From positions 124,001 to 188,000 of the forward strand of contig NZ_CABVGX010000001.1 in NCBI RefSeq assembly GCF_902497625.1: DNA of 64,000 nucleotides, written 5' to 3'. Position numbers and translations under genes: made by a program. The stretch comes from Pseudomonas fluorescens. Its GTDB lineage: Bacteria > Pseudomonadota > Gammaproteobacteria > Pseudomonadales > Pseudomonadaceae. The notes under the pieces are model-generated. The model was given only the letters and a program-made list of their open reading frames with translations, did no database searches and was not told where the DNA came from. Position 1 is the first letter of the stretch. The number at the start of each line of letters is the position of its first letter. This document shows, piece by piece, positions 1 through 8,701 of the stretch.

Positions 1-651
1 CAGACTGTGGGTGTCGTCGGCACTTCCGGTGCGGGCAAATCGACTCTGATCAACTTGCTGCAACGCCTGGATGATGTGCGCAGCGGCATCATCCTGATTG
101 ACGACCGCGACATTCGTACGGTCAGCCAGGACAGTCTGCGCCGGCAAATCGCCGTGGTGCCGCAGGAAGCGGCGCTGTTCAATCGCAGCATTTTCGAAAA
201 CATCGCTTATGGACAGCCCAAAGCCACCGAAGAGCAAGTGCTAAACGCTGCGAAACAGGCCTACTGCGACGTGTTCATCCGCGCCTTGCCGCACGGCTAT
301 TCGACGCTGATTGGTGAACGCGGGGCAATGCTTTCCGGTGGGCAACGCCAGCGCCTCGGCCTGGCCCGGGCGTTCCTCAAGAACGCACCGATTCTGGTGC
401 TGGATGAAGCCACCTCCGCGCTGGATTCGCAGACCGAGTCGGTCATTCGTACCGCATTGACTGCACTGATGCGCGGGCGAACGGTGCTGGCAATTGCCCA
501 TCGGTTATCGACCATCGCCAATTTTGACCGGGTGATCGTGCTGCATGAAGGTGAAATTGTTGAAGACGGGATGCCGGAAGATCTGCTCAAGCGCGATGGC
601 CCGTTCAGAGCGTTGTGGCAGGCTCAGGCGATGACGTCGCAGAAGCCTTGA
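1..651 (+). CDS. ABC exporter, C-terminal ATPase part (5' truncated)
   Basis: The reading frame is open from the first base, so this is the 3' end of a gene that starts outside the window. The visible part is a full nucleotide-binding domain: Walker A (GTSGAGKST), Q-loop (VPQE), signature (LSGGQRQR), Walker B (ILVLDEATSALD) and H-loop (AIAHRLST). The order and spacing are those of exporters in which an N-terminal six-helix membrane domain is fused to the ATPase (MsbA/MdlB type). The substrate cannot be told from this part. The GTG at base 7 is an internal valine, not a start. Confidence 0.9.
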   Translation, partial: QTVGVVGTSGAGKSTLINLLQRLDDVRSGIILIDDRDIRTVSQDSLRRQIAVVPQEAALFNRSIFENIAYGQPKATEEQVLNAAKQAYCDVFIRALPHGYSTLIGERGAMLSGGQRQRLGLARAFLKNAPILVLDEATSALDSQTESVIRTALTALMRGRTVLAIAHRLSTIANFDRVIVLHEGEIVEDGMPEDLLKRDGPFRALWQAQAMTSQKP

Positions 652-656
652 CGGTA

Positions 657-824
657 TTAGCGACCCGCCAATTCGTCTTCGACCGGGCTGTCGTCACCCG
701 GGTCGAGCGGTACGTGGTCGTCGACGTTAGTGCCTTGGTCGTCATGTCCGGGATTTTCCGGATTTGAAATGGGGACTGGTTCTTCGCTGCCCGAACCGCC
801 TTGCAGGTAATTGTTGTTACTCAT
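657..824 (-). CDS. small acidic hypothetical protein (55 aa)
   Basis: This 55-residue protein starts at an ATG preceded by AGGAG at good distance. It is rich in Asp, Glu, Pro and Gly, with no signal peptide or hydrophobic segment, so it should be a soluble, probably disordered acidic protein. A longer frame runs upstream but has no ribosome site. It converges with the ABC exporter, leaving 5 bp between the stops. I do not recognise a function. Confidence 0.6.
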   Translation of the reverse strand: MSNNNYLQGGSGSEEPVPISNPENPGHDDQGTNVDDHVPLDPGDDSPVEDELAGR

Positions 825-942
825 GATCGCTCCTGTGCGCAGCGCGGGTGCTGTGCTCACTACTTTGAAGGCGCAGTTGCGATGAGGTTCGAAGGATTTT
901 CGCACCGGTCGTCCAGTGAGCATGTTCTGGTGCTGCCACATG

Positions 943-970
943 AAAAAAGCCCGACTGGTTAGCCGGGCTT
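943..970 (-). terminator. rho-independent terminator of the repeat-protein gene
   Basis: On the reverse strand a stem AAGCCCGG / TCGGGCTT with a short loop is followed by a run of T. It lies about 25 bp after the stop of the repeat protein gene that ends at 996. Confidence 0.75.
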
Positions 971-995
971 GGTTTGTTATTGCTGAGGTATTCAA

Positions 996-1436
996 TCATA
1001 CGTTGCGGCGTTCGATCAGACGGTCGGAACCACCTTCAGCAACGCGGCGTTCGATCAGACGGTCGGAACCACCTTCAGCAACGCGGCGTTCGATCAGGCG
1101 GTCGGAACCACCTTCAGCAACGCGGCGTTCGATCAGACGGTCGGATCCACCTTCAGCAACGCGGCGTTCGATCAGACGGTCGGAGCCACCTTCAGCAACG
1201 CGGCGTTCGATCAGGCGGTCGGAACCGCCTTCAGCAACGCGGCGTTCGATCAGACGGTCCGAACCACCTTCGGCAACGCGGCGCTCGATCAGACGGTCGG
1301 AGCCACCTTCAGCAACGCGGCGTTCGATCAAGCGGTCCGAACCACCTTCGGCAACAACCGGGTAGGCCGAGGTAGCGGCGAAGGCGTTAACTGCAAGAAC
1401 CGAGAAAGCGATGCTGAGGAAGAGTTGGCGTTTCAT
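996..1436 (-). CDS. secreted 13-residue tandem-repeat protein, copy 1
   Basis: A 146-residue protein with a clean signal peptide (MKRQLFLSIAFSVLAVNAFA, cleavage after AFA). After a short linker it consists of nine head-to-tail copies of VAEGGSDRLIERR and ends in Asn-Val. The ATG is chosen because GGAG lies 9 bp upstream and the signal peptide starts there; the frame continues 42 codons upstream without a better start. A paralogue of identical length lies at 33076-33516 with a matching signal peptide and the same repeat period. The mature protein has almost no hydrophobic core and is likely repetitive and extended. The export prediction is firm; the function is unknown. Confidence 0.85.
   Translation of the reverse strand: MKRQLFLSIAFSVLAVNAFAATSAYPVVAEGGSDRLIERRVAEGGSDRLIERRVAEGGSDRLIERRVAEGGSDRLIERRVAEGGSDRLIERRVAEGGSDRLIERRVAEGGSDRLIERRVAEGGSDRLIERRVAEGGSDRLIERRNV
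1005..1355 (-). repeat. 39-bp tandem repeat, nine in-frame units
   Basis: Nine consecutive 39-bp units encode the 13-residue repeat of the gene at 996-1436. The units differ by only a few, mostly synonymous changes, for example cggtcggaacc versus cggtccgaacc and cggtcggatcc. Array length is exactly 351 bp, so copy-number change by slippage or recombination would keep the frame. Confidence 0.95.
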
Positions 1437-1966
1437 GATGGTGTGCTCCGGGGTGTTATTGGTTGGTATGGATGCGATGTTACGCCGCGCAGTTTTTATG
1501 AGAACTTCATTGGGTTGATGGTGACTATCAACGCCAACGATGTCTGGATGAACCCGGGCCATCCACCGTTGATGGCCCTTGGCTAGATGTTGTCCTGTGC
1601 GGCGCCCACCAGCTCATCCATCGCGAATATGTCGATGCGAGCTGAACGCCGTATAGGGCGCATCCGCAGGGGAGTGACGGGAAATGATGTGAGGTGATGG
1701 TTTCAAGCTCAAGGAGCTTTATCCGGCCGCAAAATTGGCTGGCAATCAAGCATCGGCCAAACGGGTATCGCGCAGGCTAAAGCGCGATGACGTCGGTGCA
1801 GATCAGCCCGGCAAGACAGCATGGGCGCTGCTGGGACTGGCCGTGGCCTCTGGACATGGCCGGTTTTTAACGGGTGGGCCTGCAGAAGCCGCAGCACCCG
1901 AAAAGTCCGGTGCTGCAGTGGTTGCTGTTGTTGGCTGAACAGTGTGTCCCAAGCGTTTAAGCCGGG
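1437..1966. other. intergenic region, 530 bp
   Basis: The first roughly 105 bp are the 5' flank of the repeat protein gene and are strongly similar to the 5' flank of its paralogue (33517-33622), so they probably carry a shared promoter or leader. The remaining roughly 400 bp have only short overlapping frames on both strands (for example 1735-1938), none with a convincing ribosome site or recognisable family. I see no RNA gene there. Confidence 0.5.
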
Positions 1967-2392
1967 TTACATGCGCATCCCTTTAAACGGATTCCAGCCC
2001 TGCTCGCCTTTTTGCTCCTTGAGGTAGTACGCGTAATTGGCAGACAGTGCGTAAAACAGATTAAACGCGAAACCCACGGCAAAGTTGAGCTGCTTGGCAT
2101 ACCGGAAATCAGTCAGCTCATAGACCAGCTCCAGCATGAACGTCAGCACCACGATCAGCGCAATCAGTGTCAGGTTCTTCTTCCACAGTCCCAGTACAAA
2201 CAAGTAGATGGGGCCGAAAAAGAACGCGATGATGTTGGCATTGATGGTGATCTTGCTTTTAGTTGGAAGTTGCTTGAGGGCTGTTTTGTAGCCAGGTGCG
2301 TTGGGTGCCCCATGGGCGTCAAAGAAAGTAAAACGCTCTTGCCATTTTGCGCTGTATTTACTCTGATCCTGTACTTGATCTGTTGTGTTCAT
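1967..2392 (-). CDS. DUF2628 family membrane protein
   Basis: A 141-residue protein. A soluble N-terminal region of about 50 residues (with WQERFTFFD) is followed by hydrophobic segments around residues 50-70, 75-90 and 103-120, separated by charged turns. The pattern 'NANIIAFFFGPIYLFVLGLWKKN' (here at about residues 51-73) is that of the DUF2628 family of small inner-membrane proteins of unknown function. AGGGA lies 8 bp before the ATG. It stands alone, with more than 250 bp to either neighbour. Confidence 0.7.
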   Translation of the reverse strand: MNTTDQVQDQSKYSAKWQERFTFFDAHGAPNAPGYKTALKQLPTKSKITINANIIAFFFGPIYLFVLGLWKKNLTLIALIVVLTFMLELVYELTDFRYAKQLNFAVGFAFNLFYALSANYAYYLKEQKGEQGWNPFKGMRM

Positions 2393-2644
2393 TCGATAAA
2401 TCCCTGTAGTCCCTGAATGGAGTGGTGCTTCCAGTAAATCCTTTGTAACTGTTGTCGCACGTGCACCTTAGCCTATATACCGGATCAGGGTTCCTGTTCC
2501 GCTACGCAACATCGACACTCCTTGATCAGGCCCCACGATTGCGCGACCTGCTCGGCATCGCAGGCCCTGATCGGCGAACGGATAACTGTTGCGCCGCACG
2601 GGCGGCGGTGCGGCAGTCAGCAATCGCCTCCCCATGCCGGGCCC

Positions 2645-3337
2645 TCACGCCTCACTAATCTCACTCACGCTCGTCAACTGACCGTTCCAGACCATCTCGT
2701 AGTGCGCTGTCTGAATCACTGATAAAACAACTTTCGGTGTCATCAGCGCCCAGCAATAACTGCCCGGCATTCGCACTGAGTGATAACGAATGCCGGGACA
2801 TTTCGCTTTTTTGATCAGCGTTCCAAGCAAGCGGGAATGGCTGTAGTCGTCGGGGTCGTAGATCGGGTCGGTGATGGCGATCGTTGCGGCATCTCTCATG
2901 CCTTTATCCGAGAAAGAGCATGACAACCCTCGAAACACAAAGCGTTCGTAGTTGAGGCTCGGGACGTTCGACCAATAAAGGCTTTGATGATGACGAACTT
3001 CGGCGAGTGCTGTTTCCAGGGTATCAGCCAGGTACAACACGCCGAAGCTGCCATCGCTGAAGCGCGAGCCCGCCGGGTTGACGTGGGTGAAGGGCGCTAT
3101 TGCGTAAGAGCACCCGGTAATGCCAAACGGAATCTCGCGGCGGGGAATCAGCTCGAGGCGTCCCAGTTCATTTTTCAGTCTGGGGTTGGTCAATTCCTGG
3201 ATTTGATATAGCACCTCAAATTCCTCCGCATCGGCGACGTCATCAAAGAGCGCGATAGGCGGAAACTTCGAGTTGACCAGTCGATAAGCCTGTATGCGTT
3301 GGCCGACAGACTCTGCCAGCTCATTCAGCGCTACCAC
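2645..3337 (-). CDS. RES-domain toxin (NAD-degrading type)
   Basis: A 230-residue protein of the RES family, named for conserved Arg, Glu and Ser. Here they are probably the Arg of GSRFS, the Glu of TALAEV and a Ser in YSHSRLLG. Characterised RES toxins of Xre-RES type II systems deplete NAD+ (family knowledge). The gene starts with GTG inside the last codons of the antitoxin gene, a 7-bp overlap GTGGTAG, so translation is probably coupled. All key regions appear intact and the length is normal for the family. Confidence 0.85.
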   Translation of the reverse strand: MVALNELAESVGQRIQAYRLVNSKFPPIALFDDVADAEEFEVLYQIQELTNPRLKNELGRLELIPRREIPFGITGCSYAIAPFTHVNPAGSRFSDGSFGVLYLADTLETALAEVRHHQSLYWSNVPSLNYERFVFRGLSCSFSDKGMRDAATIAITDPIYDPDDYSHSRLLGTLIKKAKCPGIRYHSVRMPGSYCWALMTPKVVLSVIQTAHYEMVWNGQLTSVSEISEA

Positions 3338-3735
3338 TGCGCGCCACGCAGCACGTCGATGCGCCGGAAGGTTTCGTAAAGGGAGACCATATCGCCCTGC
3401 GCCATGATCTCCAGCGGACTGCGGCCATTGAAAAATTCGTTGTTGTTGGCCATCGAGGGGAAGCCGTAGACGTTGTCCGGGTTATCGAACACCAGGCGGA
3501 GGGCCGCATGGATGTTGAGGACAAAACTGATGCGCTGCATCTGATCAGCGTCCAGGGCAACTTCCCACTCCGGATCGCGCTGTCGGGCGCGGGTGTATGT
3601 GCTGCGGGAGATGCGCAGAATCCGGCAGGCCTGTTCACTGGACGCGCTCCACTTTTCCAGAATACTCACGGCCGCGCGCAAGCCGGCCACGCACTGGCTT
3701 TTGGAGAAGGCTTTTTCCTGGAGAGCAACTGCCAT
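3331..3735 (-). CDS. Xre/MbcA/ParS-type antitoxin of RES toxin
   Basis: A 134-residue protein. The first half has a helix-turn-helix-like region around residues 28-52 (SSEQACRILRISRSTYTRA). The C-terminal half, with FDNPDNVYGFPSMANNNEFFNGRSPLEIMAQGD, is the MbcA/ParS/Xre antitoxin toxin-binding domain. In such systems this protein neutralises the RES toxin and represses its own promoter. It is first in the two-gene operon, with the toxin start nested in its stop. The promoter should lie in 3736-3892, shared divergently with the GFA gene. Confidence 0.8.
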   Translation of the reverse strand: MAVALQEKAFSKSQCVAGLRAAVSILEKWSASSEQACRILRISRSTYTRARQRDPEWEVALDADQMQRISFVLNIHAALRLVFDNPDNVYGFPSMANNNEFFNGRSPLEIMAQGDMVSLYETFRRIDVLRGAQW

Positions 3736-3892
3736 ATCAATATCCCGCTTCTGAATCTATGGATTCAAATTTAGTTGTGTTGCGTCTATAGAGCAAGTTG
3801 GCGCGACCAGTGGAGATTCACCCACATCGATCCAGCTGTTAAACAGTCAATTTTACTGAAGCGCTGGCATTCAATAGAGAGAGGAAACCAGC

Positions 3893-4285
3893 ATGCAAAC
3901 GATCAGCGGTGGCTGCCTCTGCGGCGATGTAAGAATTAAAGCGTCGGGTCAGCCATACCGCGTAGGACTGTGCCACTGCCTGGATTGCCGCAAATTCCAC
4001 GGAGCGCTATTCCACGCCTCAGCGATATACCCTGAGACTGCCGTGGCAATATCGGGCGAAACCCGCGACTACGGCGGCAGGCATTTCTGTCCTCGTTGCG
4101 GCTCCTCGGTATTCAACCGCAGTGCCGATGAAACCGAAATCAACCTGGGTTGCCTGGATGCTCCCGATCAATTGACCCCGACGTATGAAAGCTGGACCGT
4201 CCGTCGCGAATCCTGGCTGCCGGCGTTCTCGCTCGTCCGCAGCTACCCGGGAGACCGCGAGGGCACCGGGCGAAGTGAGGAGTAG
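3893..4285 (+). CDS. GFA / CENP-V family zinc protein
   Basis: A 130-residue protein of the glutathione-dependent formaldehyde-activating (GFA) fold. Zinc-binding cysteines are visible in GGCLCGDV, CHCLDCRKF and CPRCGSS. Members bind one or two Zn ions; the actual activity of most Pseudomonas copies is unproven, so the formaldehyde label should not be taken literally. GAGAGAGGAAA precedes the ATG. It is a single gene, divergent from the antitoxin. Confidence 0.8.
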   Translation: MQTISGGCLCGDVRIKASGQPYRVGLCHCLDCRKFHGALFHASAIYPETAVAISGETRDYGGRHFCPRCGSSVFNRSADETEINLGCLDAPDQLTPTYESWTVRRESWLPAFSLVRSYPGDREGTGRSEE

Positions 4286-4360
4286 ACCGCTTAACGGCGC
4301 GAAAACCTCAGCCCGGATGCGCCACTAGACTGAACGCGTCAAGTTCAGTTCTGGAGAACC

Positions 4361-4843
4361 ATGATGATCAGCAAGAACACGATTTGTCTCTGGTACAACG
4401 GCGACGCGATGGAGGCTGCGAAATTCTACGCGCAGACGTTTGCGGACAGTGCGGTGGGCAGGGTAATGCGCGCGCCGAGCGATTATCCGGCGGGCAAGCA
4501 GGGCGATGTGTTGACAGTGGAATTCACGGTGATGGGCATTCCTTGCCTGGGGCTCAATGGCGGCCCGGAATTCACCCACAGTGAGGCGTTTTCATTTCAG
4601 GTGGCGACCGACGATCAGGCCGAAACCGACCGTTTATGGCGGGCCATCGTCGACGATGGCGGCCAGGAAAGTGTCTGTGGCTGGTGTCGGGACAAGTGGG
4701 GCCTGTCGTGGCAGATCACGCCGCGCGTATTGACCAGCGCAATCAACGATCCCGACCCTGCAGTGGCCAAACGCGCGTTCAAGGCCATGATGCAAATGGG
4801 CAAAATTGATATCGCTGCGATTGAAGCGGCGGTAAAGGGCTAA
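4361..4843 (+). CDS. VOC family (PhnB-like) protein
   Basis: A 160-residue protein of the vicinal-oxygen-chelate superfamily, of the type often mis-named 3-demethylubiquinone methyltransferase. Characteristic stretches are CLWYNGDAMEAAKFYAQTF, TVEFTVMGIPCLGLNGGPEF and WGLSWQITP. The fold is a repeated beta-alpha-beta-beta-beta module that usually makes a dimer. No substrate can be assigned. Two tandem ATG codons follow GGAG; either could be used. Confidence 0.75.
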   Translation: MMISKNTICLWYNGDAMEAAKFYAQTFADSAVGRVMRAPSDYPAGKQGDVLTVEFTVMGIPCLGLNGGPEFTHSEAFSFQVATDDQAETDRLWRAIVDDGGQESVCGWCRDKWGLSWQITPRVLTSAINDPDPAVAKRAFKAMMQMGKIDIAAIEAAVKG

Positions 4844-4850
4844 CCCTGAA

Positions 4851-4876
4851 ATGCAGACTGATGCACCGGTCTGCAT
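4851..4876. other. 8-bp perfect hairpin after VOC gene
   Basis: ATGCAGAC and GTCTGCAT form an 8-bp stem with a 10-base loop between two convergent genes. There is no T-run, so it is only a possible terminator. Confidence 0.3.
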
Positions 4877-4904
4877 CACGCCTGAACAACGAAAGACCGG
4901 CTTA

Positions 4905-5747
4905 CTAAATCAGCGACTGCAGCTTTTTCATCACCTGAGCACTCGGGTCGGCGTTTTTGCCTGAGCTTTTTTGCTCTTGCTCAGGTTGCGTCACCACACC
5001 GGCGAGGATTTCCGCCAGGTTGGGAAAATGCCCGGTTTTCTTCTCGGGGGTAGCCAGACTGGCGCCCTGGTTCAGCGCAGCCTCCAGCGTCTGGTGCTGG
5101 GACAACCATTCGGGGCTGGTTTTTTCTTCGGGGCTCATGTTGTTCATGAAGTCCAGCGCTGCGCTGGCGCGCCCGTACGGGTCATCGGCAAACGGATCTT
5201 TCCAGTTTTTCTGCTGATCCGCCGGCCCGCTGTAGTAACCGGTGGCGAGCCGCGCCTGCTGGCGCATCAAGGCCTGGGCCGAGGCTTGTTCCTGCGCAGT
5301 AAAAGTACCGCCCTGGTTGGTCGCCACGGCGTTCAATGAACGTCGATCCAGATCGCCCATCAGTGCATTACGGTCTTCGTCACTGTCGGTGAACGGTTTG
5401 CCGCTGGCGTTCATCAGCGCGTATTTCTCGTCCATGCGTTTGCGCGCATCGACGGCCACCTCGGCGAACGTCTTGTCCTTGGAGCTGGACACGGCACCTG
5501 GCGCGGATACGCCCAGCACCAGTGCGTCAGCGTTCATGCCAGCACGGACCGGAAAGAACGGCGCATTACCGCCAATCGAGTTGCTGTAAGCAGTGGAAGT
5601 ACTGGAGAGGCTCACCGAATCATCGTTCTGCGCTTTTGCCTGATCATCCTCGACAGCCATCTGCCGCGCACGGGTCGCGGAACGGTTGTCAACCGCAGAG
5701 GTGTAGGCGGACATCGCGGCGTTGGTGGACGCTGAAGAAATGATCAT
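4905..5747 (-). CDS. hypothetical protein (280 aa), Ser/Ala-rich N-terminus
   Basis: A 280-residue soluble protein with no signal peptide and no membrane segment. The first 60 residues are rich in Ser, Ala, Thr and Asn and look disordered. The rest is polar and mostly helical, with repeated Gln/Asp/Lys stretches. AAGGAAGAG precedes the ATG by a normal distance, so the start is solid. Composition suggests a Pseudomonas lineage-specific protein, possibly a secreted effector or surface-linked protein without a cleaved leader, but that is a guess. I do not recognise the family. Confidence 0.6.
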   Translation of the reverse strand: MIISSASTNAAMSAYTSAVDNRSATRARQMAVEDDQAKAQNDDSVSLSSTSTAYSNSIGGNAPFFPVRAGMNADALVLGVSAPGAVSSSKDKTFAEVAVDARKRMDEKYALMNASGKPFTDSDEDRNALMGDLDRRSLNAVATNQGGTFTAQEQASAQALMRQQARLATGYYSGPADQQKNWKDPFADDPYGRASAALDFMNNMSPEEKTSPEWLSQHQTLEAALNQGASLATPEKKTGHFPNLAEILAGVVTQPEQEQKSSGKNADPSAQVMKKLQSLI

Positions 5748-5869
5748 GGCTCTTCCTTGGCAAGAGAGGTTTGCAATTGGCCGCGTACAGACGCCGAATG
5801 TCGCTGACCATACGCTGAATTCATGAAGCTTTCATTCATACAAAAGGGTTAACCGCCGCGCTGGGTTCA

Positions 5870-7042
5870 TCAAAGCGACGGTTCACTATTGGCCAGCGTG
5901 CGGTCTACCAGGCGGATGCTGTTGCGACCGCCCCGTTTGGACTCGTAGAGCGCCGTGTCGCTTTGCTCGATCAATGCCGTCAGGCTGGACGGTGGCTGGT
6001 CAAAAAGATTGGCACCGATGCTCAGCGTCACCGGCGCTGGCGTGACGAACTCCTCGCACGCAACTTTTTGAAACTGATCGCGAAGCGCTCCGCCCAGAGC
6101 AATGACTCGCTCACGTGAAGCGTCGTTGAGCAGGATAATAAATTCGTCGCCCCCCAGCCGCGCCGCCAGTGCCGCATCCGGCAGGGCAGAGCGGATTATC
6201 GTGCTCAACCTGATCAGCAATTGATCGCCAGCGCTATGGCCGTGCAGGTCGTTGACCAGTTTGAAATTATCAACGTCGATCATCAGCACGGCGCCCGGGC
6301 GGGTTGCGCAAACTTGCTTGAGCAAACGGGGGGCGTGCAGTTCCAGAGCGCGGCGGTTGTACAGGGCAGTCAGCGGGTCACGTGCCGCCAGCCGGGCGAT
6401 TCGTTTTTCCCGACGGTAGCGCTCGGTGCCGGTCATCGACAACGCAATCAGCATGATCGCCATGGCACCCTCGACCAATGAAATCTGAATGATCTCGCCA
6501 CGAAAAGCCGCAAGGTCGATCAGGGTTCCCGGCACGATGACCGAAATTGCCTTGATTACATAGAACAGTCCATGGGCCCGCAGCACATAGCGCAGTTGCA
6601 CCGCGCCCACACTTAACGAACGTCCGTGTGGACGCAGCAGATAACTGGCCTTGAGCGTCGGCAAGGCGACCAGCAGTGAGTTGGCGACCAGCATGAGCCT
6701 GGACCACGACGGTTCCTCGGGGAGCAACAGCATGGCCAGCCAGGCCACGAAAATCAGGTACCAACCGCGGGACAGGTGTACCTGAGTAAAGCGCGCAACC
6801 CCCTGCAGGAACAGCCAGTGCGCCGTCACCAGCAGGCCATTGGCGAACCAGATACCGATCAGCAGCAGACCGCTGCCGCGCAGCAGGGCGAGGGTCGAGC
6901 CCACGGTGATGGTTGCGAAACCTGCGCTCCAGAACAGCAGCGAAGGTTCACGAATGCTCCGCCATTCGATCGCCAGGTAGAGCGCCGCGGCAGCCGCGAG
7001 GGCGATGGAGAGGGTCAACATCGTTGGAGGGTCGAGCGCCAT
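5870..7042 (-). CDS. membrane diguanylate cyclase (GGDEF)
   Basis: About 390 residues. The first 230 or so contain six to seven hydrophobic segments, forming a membrane sensor. The C-terminal GGDEF domain has DPLTALYNRRAL and an intact active-site RLGGDEF at about residues 297-301, so it should make cyclic-di-GMP from two GTP. The inhibitory I-site (RxxD five residues before GGDEF) is replaced by PDAA, so classic product inhibition is unlikely. The start is uncertain: I chose the ATG of MALDPPTM because the first helix follows at once; the frame stays open to 7171 with other possible starts, none with a good ribosome site. Confidence 0.85.
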   Translation of the reverse strand: MALDPPTMLTLSIALAAAAALYLAIEWRSIREPSLLFWSAGFATITVGSTLALLRGSGLLLIGIWFANGLLVTAHWLFLQGVARFTQVHLSRGWYLIFVAWLAMLLLPEEPSWSRLMLVANSLLVALPTLKASYLLRPHGRSLSVGAVQLRYVLRAHGLFYVIKAISVIVPGTLIDLAAFRGEIIQISLVEGAMAIMLIALSMTGTERYRREKRIARLAARDPLTALYNRRALELHAPRLLKQVCATRPGAVLMIDVDNFKLVNDLHGHSAGDQLLIRLSTIIRSALPDAALAARLGGDEFIILLNDASRERVIALGGALRDQFQKVACEEFVTPAPVTLSIGANLFDQPPSSLTALIEQSDTALYESKRGGRNSIRLVDRTLANSEPSL

Positions 7043-7216
7043 GGTTGCGTGGTGTGCCTGTTTTGCGGTGTAGGGACCGGATTGCAAGTGCTCGGGATGA
7101 ATTGTCGCAGAGCGGGTCATCCGGAGATTGCACTTCCCGATTAGCGCGGCAACGCGTACGGTGAGCCGCATTATTGATATCGGCTAAAGCCTTCTTCCCT
7201 TGAAAAGGATCTGTCT

Positions 7217-7678
7217 ATGCGGTTCGCAGCACTTGTGTTCAGTTTGGTTGCCTTCTCTGCCGTGGCGGGTGAAGCCGCAAAACCGCTGGTGAAATGGACG
7301 CTGCTCGACCAGCATGAGCAGGCCTACACCCTCAACGATGACGCACAGGTGCTGTTGATCGCTCGAAGCATGGCGGCGGCAAAGTTGCTCGACGCGGCGT
7401 TGAAGGACCAGCCCGCGGGCTATCTGGAAGCCCGGCATGTGGTGTACGTCGCCGACATCGAGAAAATGCCGTCGCTGGTGAAACTTGTGGCAGTGCCGGC
7501 AATGCGTTCGGCCAAATACCGGATCATGCTCGATCAGGATGGCCGAGTTGCTTCGCGCTACGACGGCGATCGCGAAAGCGTGCAATGGCTGGTCCTGAGC
7601 AATGGCCAGGTGACCCGTGAACAGCGTTTCTCCGACCCTGCGATCCTGCGCCAGAATGTCGAAAAACTGCCGCAGTAA
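7217..7678 (+). CDS. periplasmic thioredoxin-fold-like protein
   Basis: A 153-residue protein with a signal peptide (MRFAALVFSLVAFSAVAGEA). The mature part, with WTLLDQHEQAYTLNDDAQVLLIAR and LDQDGRVASRYDG, resembles the AhpC/thioredoxin-like fold of YtfJ-type periplasmic proteins. It has no Cys-X-X-Cys, so redox activity is doubtful. AAGGA lies before the ATG. It is convergent with crtE, 6 bp between stops, and probably unrelated to carotenoid synthesis. Confidence 0.6.
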   Translation: MRFAALVFSLVAFSAVAGEAAKPLVKWTLLDQHEQAYTLNDDAQVLLIARSMAAAKLLDAALKDQPAGYLEARHVVYVADIEKMPSLVKLVAVPAMRSAKYRIMLDQDGRVASRYDGDRESVQWLVLSNGQVTREQRFSDPAILRQNVEKLPQ

Positions 7679-7684
7679 TGGTCA

Positions 7685-8590
7685 TCACCGGTTGATGGCG
7701 GTGTTCCAGAAAATCATTTTCATATAACTGCCGATCATCGGCGAGCCGCCATAAACCTGGTACAGGTGCTGCTCCGCGTTCGCCAGGTGAGCGCGCAAAC
7801 GCTCGGTAACGCGTTGCTCGCCGAACAATGAGACAAAGGTGGATTTGCCGTTGTCCTTGTCCTGATCCTTATTATTGTCGATGCACTTGTCCTGCAGGTC
7901 GTCGTATAGCTGGAACGCCTGGCCCAGTTCCATGGCAAAACTTTGCAGCACCGGCCGGATATGCTCGTCGGCGCTGCCCACCAGCCACGCCATGTCCATG
8001 ATGGCGCCGAACAGCACGCCGGTTTTAAGGCTGTTGGTCAGGGCGATTTGCTCGGCGTCGCGGCTTTTCTGGCCGTCGCGCAGGTCTTGATACTGTCCCA
8101 AGACCAAGCCTTGGGTGCCAACGGCTTCGGCCATCACCTCAACCAATTGCGTACGGATTTCCGGCGCCAGCCCTTCGATGGCGGCAACGACACCGAATGC
8201 CCGGCTCAGTAACGCTACTGCGGTGAGTATCGCCACGTCCTGGCCGAACTGCAGGTGCACGGTCGGACGACCACGGCGCAACCGGGCGTCGTCCATGCAG
8301 GGCATGTCGTCGAGCACGAGCGAGGCGGCGTGCACCATTTCTACGGCACAGCCCAGGTCCAGCGCTTGATTGCCTTTATGACCCAGGCCTTCAGCGGCCA
8401 ACAGCAACAGTATCGGGCGCATGCGCTTGCCCGGCGCCAAGGTACTCTCGCGCATGGCCTGGGTAACGAGATTGGTCCCATTGCCGGCATCCGGCAGCAA
8501 TTGCTGCAAGCGGCAATCGATTGCTGCACGCAATGCGGCAAGGTGCTCGACGAAGCCGTTGTCGAGGCTCGGGCCTGAGTTCATTGTCAT
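7685..8590 (-). CDS. crtE: geranylgeranyl diphosphate synthase
   Basis: A polyprenyl synthase of about 301 residues that condenses isopentenyl units to geranylgeranyl diphosphate, the first committed carotenoid precursor. The first Asp-rich motif is LVLDDMPCMDDARLRRGRP and the second is QLYDDLQDK, both intact. In Pantoea-type clusters crtE heads the forward operon; here it is reversed and divergent from idi2. ATG at 8590 is preferred because AAGGTGGAAG lies upstream; a GTG at 8602 and an ATG at 8584 are alternatives. The TGTACA boxes at 8702-8737 lie in the shared promoter region. Confidence 0.9.
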   Translation of the reverse strand: MTMNSGPSLDNGFVEHLAALRAAIDCRLQQLLPDAGNGTNLVTQAMRESTLAPGKRMRPILLLLAAEGLGHKGNQALDLGCAVEMVHAASLVLDDMPCMDDARLRRGRPTVHLQFGQDVAILTAVALLSRAFGVVAAIEGLAPEIRTQLVEVMAEAVGTQGLVLGQYQDLRDGQKSRDAEQIALTNSLKTGVLFGAIMDMAWLVGSADEHIRPVLQSFAMELGQAFQLYDDLQDKCIDNNKDQDKDNGKSTFVSLFGEQRVTERLRAHLANAEQHLYQVYGGSPMIGSYMKMIFWNTAINR

Positions 8591-8701
8591 CACCGCTTCC
8601 ACCTTGCTGAGTACACTGAAAGTCTATCTGCTTCACTACTGATGTTGCTGATCAAAACGGAACGAGTTGCGCACATGGGTGCCTCAAGAATCAAGTGACC
8701 T

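Noticed and set aside
1005..1355. Regular repeats as a possible CRISPR array
   Set aside because: The units are directly adjacent with no unique spacers and are in frame with a signal-peptide-bearing protein.
916..1375. Two overlapping forward-strand frames through the 39-bp repeats, encoding Arg/Ser-rich repeats
   Set aside because: They mirror the reverse-strand repeat gene, lack ribosome sites and signal peptides; a 39-bp unit keeps all frames open by itself.
1735..1938. 67-codon forward frame between the repeat gene and the DUF2628 gene
   Set aside because: No ribosome site, no recognisable domain, and it overlaps similar frames on the other strand.
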